In this document: one piece after another, positions 44,560 to 55,531 of the stretch | Numbering within the stretch: the first letter of the stretch is position 1 | How the letters are laid out: each line of letters opens with the position of its first letter | Source of the DNA: Oxytricha trifallax | Taxonomy: Eukaryota; Ciliophora; Spirotrichea; Sporadotrichida; Oxytrichidae | Assembly (NCBI GenBank): GCA_000711775.1 | Contig: ARYC01000193.1 | Span: 1 to 64,000, forward strand | Direction of reading: 5' to 3' | Length of the DNA stretch: 64,000 bases | Notes under the pieces: generated by a model | The model's database searches: none | What the model saw: the letters and a program-made list of their open reading frames with translations, nothing else | Told to the model about the DNA's origin: nothing | Position numbers and translations under genes: made by a program

Positions 44560-46117
44560 ATAAAAAAGTTAAAGAAAGTGACTAGGGACGTAGTGGACCT
44601 AGTAAACCGTTTATATTGCTTTAGCCTTAAACTTCCAATACTAGTCTGAAAAATACTCATACTGTGTGAAAATTAGCTCATAAGCTACTTAGTGAGATCA
44701 TAACAACCGTATACTTCAACGAGTGGCCAATATAATGAAATATATTAAGCTGAAATTCTTACAGACAGTTGAGATTTCATTAGCTCTTACCCTAGTCAGC
44801 TGTGATAACCTTATCCAGCTCCCGGAAGACCATTCAAGTTAAACATATATTTGATTGACAAAAGAATCTGGCACAAACAAACTAAACAATCATTCGCCAT
44901 AGCGAAGATCAAGCCAGTTCCAACTAAAAATGGTCCACACTCTGTTCATATAAACAATGTTTCCTTCAACTAGTGCGAACACACTGACAGAAGACCATCA
45001 GTTGATACTCTCCTCTAACAAAGACATAATTATCGAATGATTTAATCTTAGTAAGAACGTCTGCATAACGTTCAACAATCAAAAGCCTTCCATTTCTCCT
45101 CTTACGTCTCTCTTTAAATAGCAATAACTTCGCCAGAGACTCAAACAATTCGCCATTCTACCCAATACTATCTACTATCTTAGTTTACCTACAAAATGGG
45201 CAAATTGAACATAGATGAATCCTGAGCAAAAAACACGTGTTTTCTCTAATGCGTCATGACCCTAAGAATTAATGTCCCTATTTAATACTAAAATACACAA
45301 TCAGAGAATCACCCAAAATCTTATAATAATTACTCAAGTGGATCCACTTTAGTAACTAAGGAAACACTCAAGTGTTAAATTATATTATAATACTATCCTC
45401 AAATACAAAACATTATGAGATAAATTATGAAGGTATCAATAGCACTTGTCTCAATAAAGAAAGTACCGTCCCAACAAACAACTAAAATAACCTAAGTCGG
45501 CGCCAAGGCCGACACTTCGTTAACAAAACCCTGAGACCCCTAAATCACTGAATTCCATAGATATCTAAGATTTTAACAATAACTAGCCAATAAGAATCAA
45601 GCACAAATCCTCAAATTATATATAAAGATTGTTAATATTTAAATTATAATATTTAAACTACTGTGAAAGATTCACCAATATCAAATATGGAAAAATTAAA
45701 TGTAATAATAAATGGTGCCCAGTTTGCGATACCAGAAACTGTATGGAAAACTTTTTCACGTTCCTATTTACAGACTACGTAACACAACAAGAACTAAAAG
45801 AACACATTCGATTCACAGTCTACGAGGACATTAGTTGCTTCAACTAAACCTCAGAAATGAACCAGACAATTGAATAACTCAGTTTTTTACAGAGAAAGAG
45901 TTTATTTTAAGCAGATAAGGTCACATAGATAAAAATGAAAGAATTAGTTTGAATTAAAGATCAAACTGAAGTGACAATTAGAGAGAGATTGAACAGATCA
46001 AATGATATAAAAATTTAATATAAAAGGGCTTGTCCCTTATAAGCTTTCATATTTTATTATATCGGGGGTCCCAGAGACCTCAGTGTGATCATATTATTAT
46101 TATTTAATAAATAAATT
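44560..46117 (+). mobile_element. R2: second R-family element inside the kinase gene
   Basis: The tail at 46015-46117 matches R1 (AAAAGGGCTTGTCCCTT, ATCGGGGGTCCC, AGAGACCTCAGTGTGATCAT, ATT run). Upstream 44.58-45.95 kb is GC-richer than its surroundings and fills the gap between kinase subdomains VI and VII, so the insertion most simply spans it. Its coding content is unlike R1. Both strands of 44.57-45.24 kb give protein-like frames (plus: IAKIKPVPTKNGPHSVH; minus: LFKERRKRRNGRLLIVE), so strand there is undecided. The 5' end is not defined. Confidence 0.55.
45743..45952 (+). CDS. R2 ORF, 69 aa, unknown
   Basis: ATG 45743 to TGA 45950-45952: MENFFTFLFTDYVTQQELKE, then HIRFTVYEDISCFNQTSEMN and FLQRKSLFQADKVTQ. 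An ATG at 45687 opens another frame, MEKLNVIINGAQFAIPETV, faintly like the start of a T1/BTB domain. They overlap. Position before the R tail parallels R1 ORF3. No function assigned. Confidence 0.4.
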
Positions 46118-46346
46118 TTTCATTATAAAATTTTTAAAAAAAAGAAATATTAAATAAGTTTTATATCAAGCGATGATCACATAAAAATAACTGATATTGG
46201 AATTTGCAAATAAAATCGTTGATCGCACTTTCACTCTAGGAGGTACTCAATAATATTTAACTCCATAAATTATAATGACCATGGGACATAATTATGGGGT
46301 TGAGTGGTGAGCTCTGAGAATAGTCTTGTTTGAGATGTTTTTATAT

Positions 46347-47033
46347 ATTATTCAATCAAAATAGTATAAATATCTTGAATTAAATTATCCTTAAACATAT
46401 AGAAATTTAAATATATAAGTATTTGTATATTTTTTATAATTTATTTTTAGAAATTTGTTTGATTTATTCAATTATTTTATATACTTTGGGAAAAAGTAGT
46501 AAAAGTTATTTATATTTGCTACTTTGTCCCAATCTAAATATATTTAAATATAATTTAAATTTATAAATAAATTACTACTAAAGCATTTATATCAAAAGTG
46601 TAATTACTTTTCTACATATCTTAAATGTAATTTATTTTTAATTATTTATTTTGTTAATTCAATAATTTTAGATATGCAAAAATAATTTCATTTTTTAATT
46701 TATTTACTTTTAAAGATATGTTTGCATAATTTTATTTATTTATTTTAACATAAATTTCATTTATTATATGCAGAAAAGTAATTACACTTTTGATATAAAT
46801 GCTTTAGTAATTTATTTATAAATTTAAACTATATTTTAATATTAAGATTGGGACCAAGCAGCAAATATATATAAACTTTACTACTTTTCCCGAAGTATAT
46901 AAATAATTAAATAAATCAAACAAATTTTTAAAAATAAATTATAAAAAATATACATATACGTATATATTTTTATTTTTCTAAATATTTAAGGATAATTTAA
47001 TTCAAGATATTTATAATATTTTTATTGAATAAT
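46347..47033. mobile_element. F2: foldback/MITE element, about 687 bp
   Basis: Ends ATTATTCAAT.AAAATA are inverted (46347 and 47033). The arms mirror each other through TTTGGGAAAAAGTAGTAAA and TTTGCTACTTTGTCCCAA. It is homologous to F1. It directly follows the kinase fragment, and the next element starts 2 bp later. No coding capacity. Confidence 0.7.
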
Positions 47034-47034
47034 C

Positions 47035-47542
47035 AGATCTTGGGGGGGGGGAAGTTTCCTGCACTGTTTTTTTATTTATGTTAAATTTAATAAATTTTAC
47101 ATAAATTAAGAAATTTAGTATTTTTATGACCCATTAAATATTAAGAGCATATTATTCATCATTGAAGTAGCACAAGAAAATATAGTATAACATTATAAAG
47201 GCATGGTAAGAACAAGATAAATTGAATCAGAATTACACTAACAATTCGATACAATATTTGAAATTACTTTAACAAAGCAATATAAAATTTAAGAGACAGA
47301 TACCTACAAACATCAGATGAAAAATGAAAAATATTTGGAATCTGAAGAGAGATATTGACTATTGATTAATAAATTAAAGTTATTATAACAATGAAATTAG
47401 ACCTGAAGTTGGTTGATAGTTGTTATAAGATTATTTTTTAAAAAATAAAAAAATTATAAAATTAAAAAAAAGTGCAGGAAACTTCCCTTAAATTTTTTTT
47501 TTATCATAAACCAGTGCAGGAAACTTCCCCCCCCCAAGATCT
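47035..47542. mobile_element. G-run MITE, 508 bp
   Basis: Perfect-looking inverted ends: AGATCTTGG with a run of ten G, then AAGTTTCCTGCACTG; the right end mirrors this, and the CAGTGCAGGAAACTTCCC part is repeated once more just inside it. The interior is AT-rich with no ORF. It abuts F2, with the two probably nested or sharing a target. Confidence 0.7.
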
Positions 47543-47699
47543 TTTATTTAGAAAATTTTTTTTAATATATGTATGCTGTATATCCATTATTTTACGATCA
47601 TACGAAAAATATAATAAAATTGCCAATTGACACAACTAATTTCCTCTCCATAAGTCCCTGTAAGCAAGTTACTTAATTACTGGCTTGCTATAAAGAGAA

Positions 47700-48155
47700 T
47701 CAGTCGCTGTAATGGCGACAAATTATTATAGAAATCATGCATTTAAAAATATTTGTTACGTCGTAACCTTGGTCATGGTCATGGTCACTATGATCATGGT
47801 CAAGATCACCATAGTAAAGAGAACAACGGAAGCAGAAACAACGAAACCACGTATCTGGTGAGTTGAGGAATGGTCGTGGTCACTGCACGATTTTGACATC
47901 ATTTGATGAATTTACAGTAAAAACAATCATTTTCCAAAAAAATGGTTACGTGTTTACCGTGGCCAAGGTTATAGTTACGGTCACCATGTTTTCGGTCAAG
48001 GTTACGAGGACCTCGATAAAATGATCACGGATCTAGTAAGTTATTTAGTTTTTGTGGTCTCTACTCTAATGTGTTATCATTCGACGAACTAAAAGTGAAA
48101 TCATTCATTTTCAAATGATTGTTACGTGGTCATCGTGGTCATAGTCATGATCATC
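47700..48155. repeat. Satellite of about 170 bp, left array
   Basis: Degenerate units begin near GTTACGTGG and hold many GGTCATGGTCAC/GTGACCACG blocks, then GTCGTGGTCACTGC, TTTTGACGTCATTCGACGA and AAATCATGCATTTT. Units start at about 47755, 47944 and 48119. It fits the shorter of the two satellite classes known from Oxytricha germline DNA. TBE-C interrupts the third unit. Confidence 0.8.
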
Positions 48156-48275
48156 CAAAACCCCAAAACCCCTTAATGAGGTTTATAAGTGCTTTGATTT
48201 GTAAAAAAAATTGTTAGGGGTTCGGGTTATTAATAGGTTTTAATGTCAAATTTATAGTAAATGTATTTAATTTAA

Positions 48276-49724
48276 TCACTCAAAATGCACTTTTTGACAA
48301 GAGGTAGATGTCTAAAGTTTTTTTATTTTACTTAACCACAACTCTATCTCCTCTATTGATATGTCTGATCTTGAGTTTGGTCTATTTATTATTGACTCTG
48401 CCATTAGCTTTATTGATTGAGATACTTTAGTTTTGTCAATAAATTGCTTTATTCTTTTTTTTACGTCCTTTTCGCACCTTGTAGAGTAGTAATCGTTGCG
48501 AGGCATATCACACTCTCTTATTATTGCTGCCATACCCCACACATCCTATTGAAAGTCTTCATCTCTCCACTCTTCTCTTTTTAGATAATAGCCTTGAGTT
48601 CCCATAACACTTCCAAGTCTTGATACTTCCACTCTTAAAGCTCTGTTGAAATCAATTATTGATACTCTTACAGGTGAAAGTTCAACACTATATTCTCAGG
48701 TTTGAGATTCCTGTGAAAAAAACCTAACTTGTGAAACTCTTTGATACCCTGAATAGTATAGATTGCTATTAATGCAAGCTATCTATGATTTCTTTAATCA
48801 GTTATGAAATCTCTGAGTGTCATTTAAAATTGAGGGAGTCTGAAAGCTACATGATCTTTGGCAAGGAGAACAGCATCTAGCTTTATTTAGCATTTGTACT
48901 CTTTAAACTTTGCCAGCGTGAGTACTTAATACTCATTAGTAAACTCCATTTGATAGTTATCATCACTATGGAGATAGTTGAAAGGATATACTTTGTAAGC
49001 ATACTGATGATCCTTAATAACTTTCTTGTCATAGGAGTCCTCTTGAATTATGTAGCTTTAGAGAGAAGTATCTAAATCAATCTATGCAAGTACTGGAATT
49101 TTCTTGTATTATATTTTAATCATGATTTTAGTGACCTCTGATGCTAAGAGGTTGCGTGCGATCCTCACATACTCTGATTCACTTGCTTGTTAAAGCTCAG
49201 CAACTTAAAGAAGCTCCCTTGCTTTTCTTTTGTTTATCAACTCAGTTGAGTGTCTTAATCTTCAACTTCTATTTCTTTCTTGTGGGCTTTTAAAAGATGC
49301 TTCTTTAAGTCTCTTGAATGAGAGTACTGCAAATGCCACTCAAAGCAATCATACTTTCAATCAACTTTGTCATGCTTTAAGTATACTGTAGGCTTATCTT
49401 CCTTATGGACCTTCATATGCCTGTACCAGCTAGATTTATGAGTGAAGTCTCTTTCACACTTCTCACAAAATTATACTTCAACTTCCTCTGCTTAAATTGA
49501 AATTTCATTTCTATCTTTCTCCTCCTCTCTGTCTCCCACACACTTGTTTGCCATTTATTTTCTATTATTAATTTCTATTTAATAACAGAGACATCAAGTG
49601 ATAGCTCTGGTAGTTCCTTATGAGAGTTCATCTCACAGCTATCACACTTTTTAATGCTGCCAAAAGTAAGTCTCATTTAATCTGATGGAAGTGCTGTTGT
49701 TTTTCTTAAAATGTTCGCGCTCAT
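48276..49724 (-). CDS. TBE 57-kDa zinc-finger/kinase-like protein (TBE-C)
   Basis: Start ATG 49722-49724 (MSANILRKTTALPSDQM), stop TGA 48276-48278. C2H2 fingers lie at about 49330-49500 and the kinase-like part at about 48300-49150; the C-terminal end reads MWGMAAIIRECDMPRND, then DISIEEIELWLSKIKKL, longer than the TBE-A form. Mostly one frame with Gln codons, with a few small breaks. Diverges from the 22-kDa gene across the spacer at 49.75-50.3 kb. Confidence 0.8.
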
Positions 49725-49899
49725 ATTTAAATTTGAATTTAAAATTATAAAACTTATAAAACTGCCTCTATAACTCAAAGTTTATATGAGAGCTTTGCAA
49801 GCCTAAAAGTTTCAAGGGAAGTTTTTAGAGTATTCTAGAAAAAATATTCGTGCTAAGAGACGATCCAGCTCTAAATCTGGGTGAGAAAGAAACCATTTA

Positions 49900-50110
49900 A
49901 AATTTCAATAATAAGTTCATTATAGCAAGTACCAACTTTCGAGGTGTACCTAATTAAGTACGTACTGCTTTAGTTGGTATTTAGTGATTTTATGATTAGA
50001 ATTAGGGTGCTCCTAATTAAGTACTAGCTTTAATTAATGCTCCTAATTAAGTACTAGCATTTTAGGAGCTGCTCCTAATTAAGTACGTACCAATTTAAAT
50101 TTAAAAATAT
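49900..50110. promoter_or_regulatory. TBE-C central spacer with repeated CCTAATTAAGTAC
   Basis: The motif (G)CTCCTAATTAAGTAC occurs about four times at 49945-50085, between the diverging 57- and 22-kDa genes. TBE-A/B and TBE-D have different but similarly repeated palindromic motifs in the same place. A two-way promoter or protein-binding array is likely. Confidence 0.5.
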
Positions 50111-50298
50111 GGAACTTTAACAGTAGAAATTGATATCGATCTCTCAAGTTTGATACCATTTCTCAAAACCTTATCCATATCTTTCTTAGAGGTTAACCTC
50201 CTATAGAATGTCCATATTTAATAGTAAATTTTACAAAGATTTATAATTGAAATCAATAAACTTATATATGAATATCATTTCTTAGATCTGTAAACAAG

Positions 50299-51085
50299 AT
50301 GGAGTCAATGAATGATGAAATGGAAGGAGTGCAAGCACAAGAATTGATTCAAAGATTTAGAAGCAAGGAGGATTTGCATTGCTACCTGGTGTAGCAAGGT
50401 AATGAACTCATGGTAACTAATCTTGATAATGTAGTTTGTTTGTTCCTGCCAATGATGCAAGGCTCTAAAATTTCATTTCTAAGAGCGATACTCTGCGAAG
50501 AGAAGAAAGCATTGAAAACTTAAGATGTAAAGTTTGCAGAGATTCCAAACTATAGAGAAATTTCAGTGACTTACTTATATGATGATGCTATGAACGACCC
50601 AGAAGTTTCGCAGTACCTGCCTACAAAGAAGCAGTTGTCAAATAAACTACATGAAAAAAACTATATCTTTGGTATACTTGCAACAATCAAAGGTGATTAC
50701 TTAAAACAAATTATTCAAAAATCTCATTAGAAAAGGTAAAGCATCTCTTCAGAAGATAAGGACAAACAAGGGATCAAGATAAGTGAGAGCTGGCTATCAG
50801 AGCTGCAGAAGCACCCTTATATTTCAAATAAGATTTATAGCTTAACTCTTTAGAAAAATCTGGTACTGGCATCTTCTTGATGAAGGAATAGAGCAAGCTT
50901 CATAGAGAGCGAAAGTCGCAGACAAAGTATGAAGTTAGCAAGAGACTTTATTCAAATATTTAGCCTCCAGAGTAAATGAATATAGATAATGGAGCTGGCA
51001 GCAAGAGAAGAAACTTAGGAGGAAGTAAGCAAGAAGTAGAAGAAAAGAAAGAGAAGCAACTCCCTCTAAAGAATTCTAAATGTGA
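50299..51085 (+). CDS. TBE 22-kDa-type protein (TBE-C)
   Basis: ATG 50299 (MESMNDEMEGVQAQELIQRF), intron 50399-50434 (36 nt, GTAATG to ATGTAG), then FLRAILCEEKKAL, EISVTYLYDDAMNDPE, YLPTKKQLSNKLHEKN and LSELQKHPYISN. Without a second intron the frame stops at TGA 50878-50880, about 180 residues, matching the 22 kDa estimate. The region beyond is conserved with B (SGTGIFLMKEQSK, NIDNGAGSKRRNLG), so a second intron near 50825-50852 probably exists, with a worn donor here. Confidence 0.8.
50399..50434 (+). other. Candidate 36-nt intron 1 of the TBE-C 22-kDa gene
   Basis: GTAATGAAC donor and GATAATGTAG acceptor; the equivalents in TBE-B and TBE-D are also 36 nt. Confidence 0.7.
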
Positions 51086-51096
51086 CTTATATATTC

Positions 51097-52158
51097 ATTA
51101 ACTTAACTACAAAACTTATTTATATACATTCACTCTCCCTTCTTTAGCACACTTTTATGCCAACTAATTATCTACTCTCTTCGCTGAACTTTTAATAAAG
51201 TCTTCAGTATCGATAGGTAGGTCATGCATCAAGTGGTATAGCAGCAGTTTCTTGTAATGACCTTTTAGTATACCCCAGTAGAACTCATTTCCATTAAAAC
51301 TATGGACTGTAAGGCACGTTGAACACTGGTGTTATTCTAAGTTGTTCATAACTCTTCCTGGTTTCTTTTTTCTTATGAACAGAAAGTTATCAAAGAATAG
51401 TATAATCTCTTATTCACGGTACTTCTCTCTCAGCTGCTCTAAGAACTTAATATACTGCTCTGTCTTAATTGAGCGAGGATGAACAACATAAGTTTATAAA
51501 CCAGCATCCTCGCAAATACCTCCAAGAATTGCCATTGTTTATGCTTTGACTTTTTAGTCATATACTTCTATATTACAATGCCTCTTATATCAAGACTTCT
51601 AGATGAAAGTGTTGAAGGTAAACACAGCCTCGTCAGCATGTATAAACTTAATATTATTCTATTAGGCTCTCTGCATTTAATTATAAATATAATTTAAATT
51701 GTTGTTGTAAAATGGCAGAGTGAAATCAACCACTCTCTTGATACGATTCACACCTTTGTAAGAGATACCATTTCGTTAATAAATGTTAGTAACAGACTAT
51801 GCAGATATCTTAAACTCAGGGAACTGGCGGTGAAACATAGAAGCTTGTTGGTCGAGAGAGAAGTGAGCCTAATACTTCAAATTTTTTTTTCCTAATAAGA
51901 TGGTCAATATGCTTCTATTGAAACTTTGACTTCCTCTTAGGCTTAGAATTCAGCTATTATTGCATTAGTTATACTGATATAAGGCAGTGGGAGCGAACAT
52001 TTGATGGACTTCGCTTTAAGAGCAGTGCAATAGACTTATAATTTAGTACTGGTTTGACTTATTTACTGTAAATATCACATCAATATCGCAGTTTAAACAC
52101 TAAATCTATATACTCTTCATCATAAATAGACCCCAAAAGCTTGCTATTTCTGTCGCAT
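51097..52158 (-). CDS. TBE 42-kDa DDE transposase (TBE-C)
   Basis: Minus strand. The N-terminal part reads YDEEYIDLVFKLRY, TGA, CDIYSKQVKPVLNYKSIALL, then YRRNGI-type helix-turn-helix, then HADEAVFTFNT, and PRSIKTEQYIKFLEQL where TBE-B has a TGA. The last acid lies in the conserved GxEFYW region near 51275. The start ATG near 52158 is out of frame by small changes. Converges on the 22-kDa gene with almost no spacer. Confidence 0.8.
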
Positions 52159-52231
52159 TTAATTAATAACTCCAACCCCTAACAAATTCCCTACAAATCA
52201 AAGCACTTATAAACCTCATTAAGGGGTTTTG

Positions 52232-52326
52232 AATGAGGGTAATGACCACGAGATCACGTTTATACTAAGTTTAGGGGGTGGTCGTGGTCACTGCGCTATT
52301 TTGACGTAATTCGACGATTTAACGCT
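52232..52326. repeat. Satellite of about 170 bp between TBE-C and TBE-D
   Basis: A single partial unit with GGTGGTCGTGGTCACTGCG, TTTTGACG and CGACGATTTAACGCT separates the two transposons. Confidence 0.8.
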
Positions 52327-52465
52327 CAAAATCCCAAAACCCTTTCAGAAGTTTGATTGATAAAAGTAGACTATTATTGCATACTTTATTAGGGTTTATG
52401 TAGGGGTTTAATGTTGAAATTTAATGTAGATTAGTGTTTTTTTAGAGGTGTTTTATTTTTACTAT

Positions 52466-53912
52466 TCACTCAAACAATACGTTGGCATCATGAGGCAACT
52501 TTCTAAACTTTAATATTTTATCCAACTTACAATTTAGTATATTGTATGCTCCGCTCTATGGTTAGGCTTTATGATTATCTACTCAATCATGTCTTTCATT
52601 TTACCTTTTATCTTATTCTAGTCTTGATATAGCTGTATTCTCTGCTTTTTATCTTTCTCTCTTTTACAGCTATAGTAATCATTTCTTGGCATATCGCATT
52701 CAGCAATAATTGCTGCTTTGAGCCCATATATCCCACTTAATATCACAACTTCTGCAGTCGTCACTTTCTGGAAAGTATCCAGGAGTGCCATAAACGTTAC
52801 CAAGTACTGAAGCTTCAACTCTTTATGATATATTTATATCAATTATAACTACTTTGAGTGGTGAAAAGTCAAGCATAATATTCTCATGCTTCTAGTCTAT
52901 ATGAACATACATTAAAATGTTAAGCTCTTCAATGCCTTTGCAAATATTTGTAAAAATAAGAGGTAGCTACTTTGGAATCCTTTAATCTTAAGTGTAGTCT
53001 TTTAAAGTCATTTAATATAGAGGGAGACGAAAAGCAACATGATCATGAGCAAGCAGAATAGCATCGAGCTTAATTATAAATCAGCATTCTCTATCCCTTA
53101 CTTTAGTAAGAGCTTAGTAATCATTGACAAATTCCATTTGATACTTGTCATCGCATTTAAAATAGTTGTTTGGATAATCTTGTATGCAAGCTGTTTTTCA
53201 GTTATAACCTTTTTCTCAAACTTGTCCTCAAGTATAAGATAACTTTCCTTACATTCTTTAAGGTCAATTATATTTAAAATTGGTAGCTTTAGTGCTTGAA
53301 TCTTGAGAGTGATTTTCACTATCTCAGAAGCTGGAATGTTTCTCACTGCTTTAATAAGCTTATTAAATTTCTTAACTCTTTGTTCCAAAGATTCTAAAAG
53401 GTCTCTTGACTTTCTTTTTTGAAAGAAGCCCTCACCAGTCTCAGGATCTATGACTTCAAACTTCTTGCCCTGATGGTTTTAAAGGTGAACTCTTAAATCC
53501 CTTAAATGGTTAAATTGTTTATTGAATTAAGGGCAGAAATATTTTCCATCTATCTTATCATGCTTAAGATAGAGCTTTGGCTTGTTAGAATGCTACTCTA
53601 AAATATGACGCTTAAGTGCAGTTTTATAAATGAAGTTCTTCTCACACTCTTCACTAAATGTAATGCTTTAATTTCTTTTTTCTCTTCCTCCTCTTCAACC
53701 ATTTTTATTGGAACTTCGCATTAAATTTCTTAGGACTGCATTTCAATTTAACAACTGAATTGTTATTCAAAGTCTGAGACCTAAGGTTAGAAAATTTCAA
53801 GTTCATATTAGGTAGAGGCACCACAAGTCTCAAATTTCTTTTAATTCATGAAAGAAAGTTGTTGCTGGTTAATGCCAAGCAATCCCGCTTTTCTTAGTAA
53901 GTTGCCGCTCAT
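52466..53912 (-). pseudogene. TBE 57-kDa zinc-finger/kinase-like protein (TBE-D)
   Basis: Start ATG 53910-53912 (opens MSGNLLRKAGLLG); stop TGA 52466-52468. C2H2-like fingers at about 53480-53690, kinase-like domain at about 52620-53390, with IYGLKAAIIAECDMPRND near 52690 as in TBE-C. It shows frame changes and interior TGAs in several places, so this copy appears dead. Confidence 0.7.
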
Positions 53913-54737
53913 TTTATAAATACTATTAATAATTATATAAGCTGTTTAAATTCTACCTTTATACACAAGTAAAAGCATATCCTCAAAGATTTAGAGACGT
54001 TTAATTGGAACACAGTGCGAGACATTAGTTATATATTTATAAAATTTTGAGATAATTTATATACTATTTCATCCATTTTATACATTAAAATGCACCTTAA
54101 TGAGTTTTGTGAAGTTAGGTGCTCCTAAATCTGTTCTAGTAAATTTAGGAGGGTTAGTTTAATAATTTAATTTTTTTAATGCACTACCTAATACGGTTTT
54201 GAACTTTAGTTTAACCTCCTGATAAAGTTTTAAAAAAATTAGAAGCACCACCTAATTAAATTTATTATTATTAGGAGCAATTTAATGGAGAAAGTTTTAT
54301 AAAAATGGAAGTCAAATTTGAAACTTGGAGAAAGTTCCTCCATCTTTATGTATTTATCTGATTCAGGTTGACCTCCAAGTGGATCTCCCTATTTAATAGT
54401 AAAATTTTAGTAAATTTATAATGGATATCCATAATTTTAAATTTCTTAAACATTTATAAAACCCCATAGATCAATTAAGAAGCGAGAATTGGAGTTATGA
54501 ACAATTAGATTAAAAATTAATTATAATTGGCTAATATAATAAATAATTAGGGTAAAATCAAATATACACACTCTGATTGGATTAATTTATAAGGACAATT
54601 AATCGAGCCAATAGTTTTTATAATTAGCCCAATCATTATAATTATACGCCAATAATAATTAATTCTTAATTTAATTGTTCTTGACCCTAATTCTCATGTC
54701 TTAATTGATCTATGGGGTTTTAGAAACTGGAAGCAAG

Positions 54738-55525
54738 ATGGAATCTATGAATGATGTAATGAAAAGAATTTAATCTCAAAATTTAATAGTAAAATTTAGA
54801 AGTAAAGTAGACCTTTACAGTACTTGGTATAGCAAGGTAAGTTTTCATTTAAATATAACTTATTAACCATAGTTGGATTGTTCTTGACGACTTATGAGGG
54901 AACAAAAATATCATTCTTAAAGGCATTGCTAAGTGAAGAGAAAAAAGCTTTTAAGTCTTATGATCAGAATGATGGAGATACCTAACTACCCTGAAATTTC
55001 AGTAACTAACCTCTATGATGATGCTATGAGTAATCCAGATGTTACTTTCTACCTTCCATCAAAGCTATAACTCTCTAATAAGTTGCCAGAAACAAACTTC
55101 TTCTTTGGCGGAATTGGAACTCTGAAACCTGAGTACTTAACTGAAGTAATTTAAAAAACTCACAAGAAACGCTACAGCATCTCTTTTGTAGAAAAAGAGA
55201 AACAAGTTATTAAAATCAGCGACACCTGGATCTAGAAACTGCAGAAGCATCCATTCATCTCATGTAAGCTGCGTCTTCTAACTTTATAGAAAAATCTGGC
55301 ACTGCTATATATTTGATGAAAGAGCGCAGTAAATAAAACAGAGAGAGAGAAGTCTCAAGTAAAGCATGAATTGAAAAAGAGACTCGTCAAATATTAATAA
55401 AACGCAGACGAAATGAACTTTGATGCAGGAGCTGGAACTAAGAGAAGAAATAAAGGCCCAAGCAAGCCTTAAGAGGAAGAAAAGAAAGAGAAGCCAATCC
55501 CTTTATGGGTTATTTTAATATGTGA
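54738..55525 (+). pseudogene. TBE 22-kDa-type protein (TBE-D)
   Basis: ATG 54738 (MESMNDVMKRI). Intron 1 at 54837-54872 (GTAAGT to ACCATAG, 36 nt) and intron 2 at 55264-55289 (GTAAGC to TTATAG, 26 nt) match TBE-B in place and length. Core YDDAMSNPDVTFYLPSK and NKLPETNFFFGG; after intron 2 SGTAIYLMKERSK. One frame change follows the core start and another lies in the tail. Confidence 0.7.
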
Positions 55526-55531
55526 ACTTAT

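Larger units (their letters stand above)
43979..46345 (+). pseudogene. AGC-family (PKA/PKG-like) protein kinase, broken by R2
   Basis: Subdomains appear in order on plus. I-IV at 43979-44152: KISGEGD, then VLKKSRVLELNQI and AMDEMTILLLISH. V at about 44250-44370: YGLILDKDRLYLAFKFIRAG, then ERVISNEYSF. VI at 44461-44490: IVYRNLKPEF. Then R2 intervenes. VII at 46175-46213: DHIKITDIGICKQ (DFG changed to DIG). VIII-IX at 46203-46345: DRTFTLGGTQQYLTPQIIM and GHNYGVEW, TGA, ALRIVLFEM. A GT...TTTTATAG intron separates IV and V. The glycine loop lacks its later glycines; HRD is YRN; a frame change precedes DRTFTL; TGA 46308-46310 replaces the second Trp of the AGC motif VDWWALG. It is a dead or IES-laden copy. 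Confidence 0.75.
48156..52231 (-). mobile_element. TBE-C: complete telomere-bearing element, 4076 bp
   Basis: The left end is CAAAACCCCAAAACCCC at 48156; the right end is AAGGGGTTTTG at 52231, one G4T4 unit shorter than the left. Order 57-kDa (minus), 22-kDa (plus), 42-kDa (minus): inverted relative to TBE-A/B. Sequence is well diverged from A/B, so it is a different TBE subfamily. Inserted in the ~170-bp satellite. Reading frames are fairly well kept but not free of breaks. Confidence 0.95.

Noticed and set aside
44966-45148. Minus-strand ORF in R2 as a definite gene
   Set aside because: Both strands look coding here; the minus frame is attractive but cannot be chosen over plus on sequence alone.
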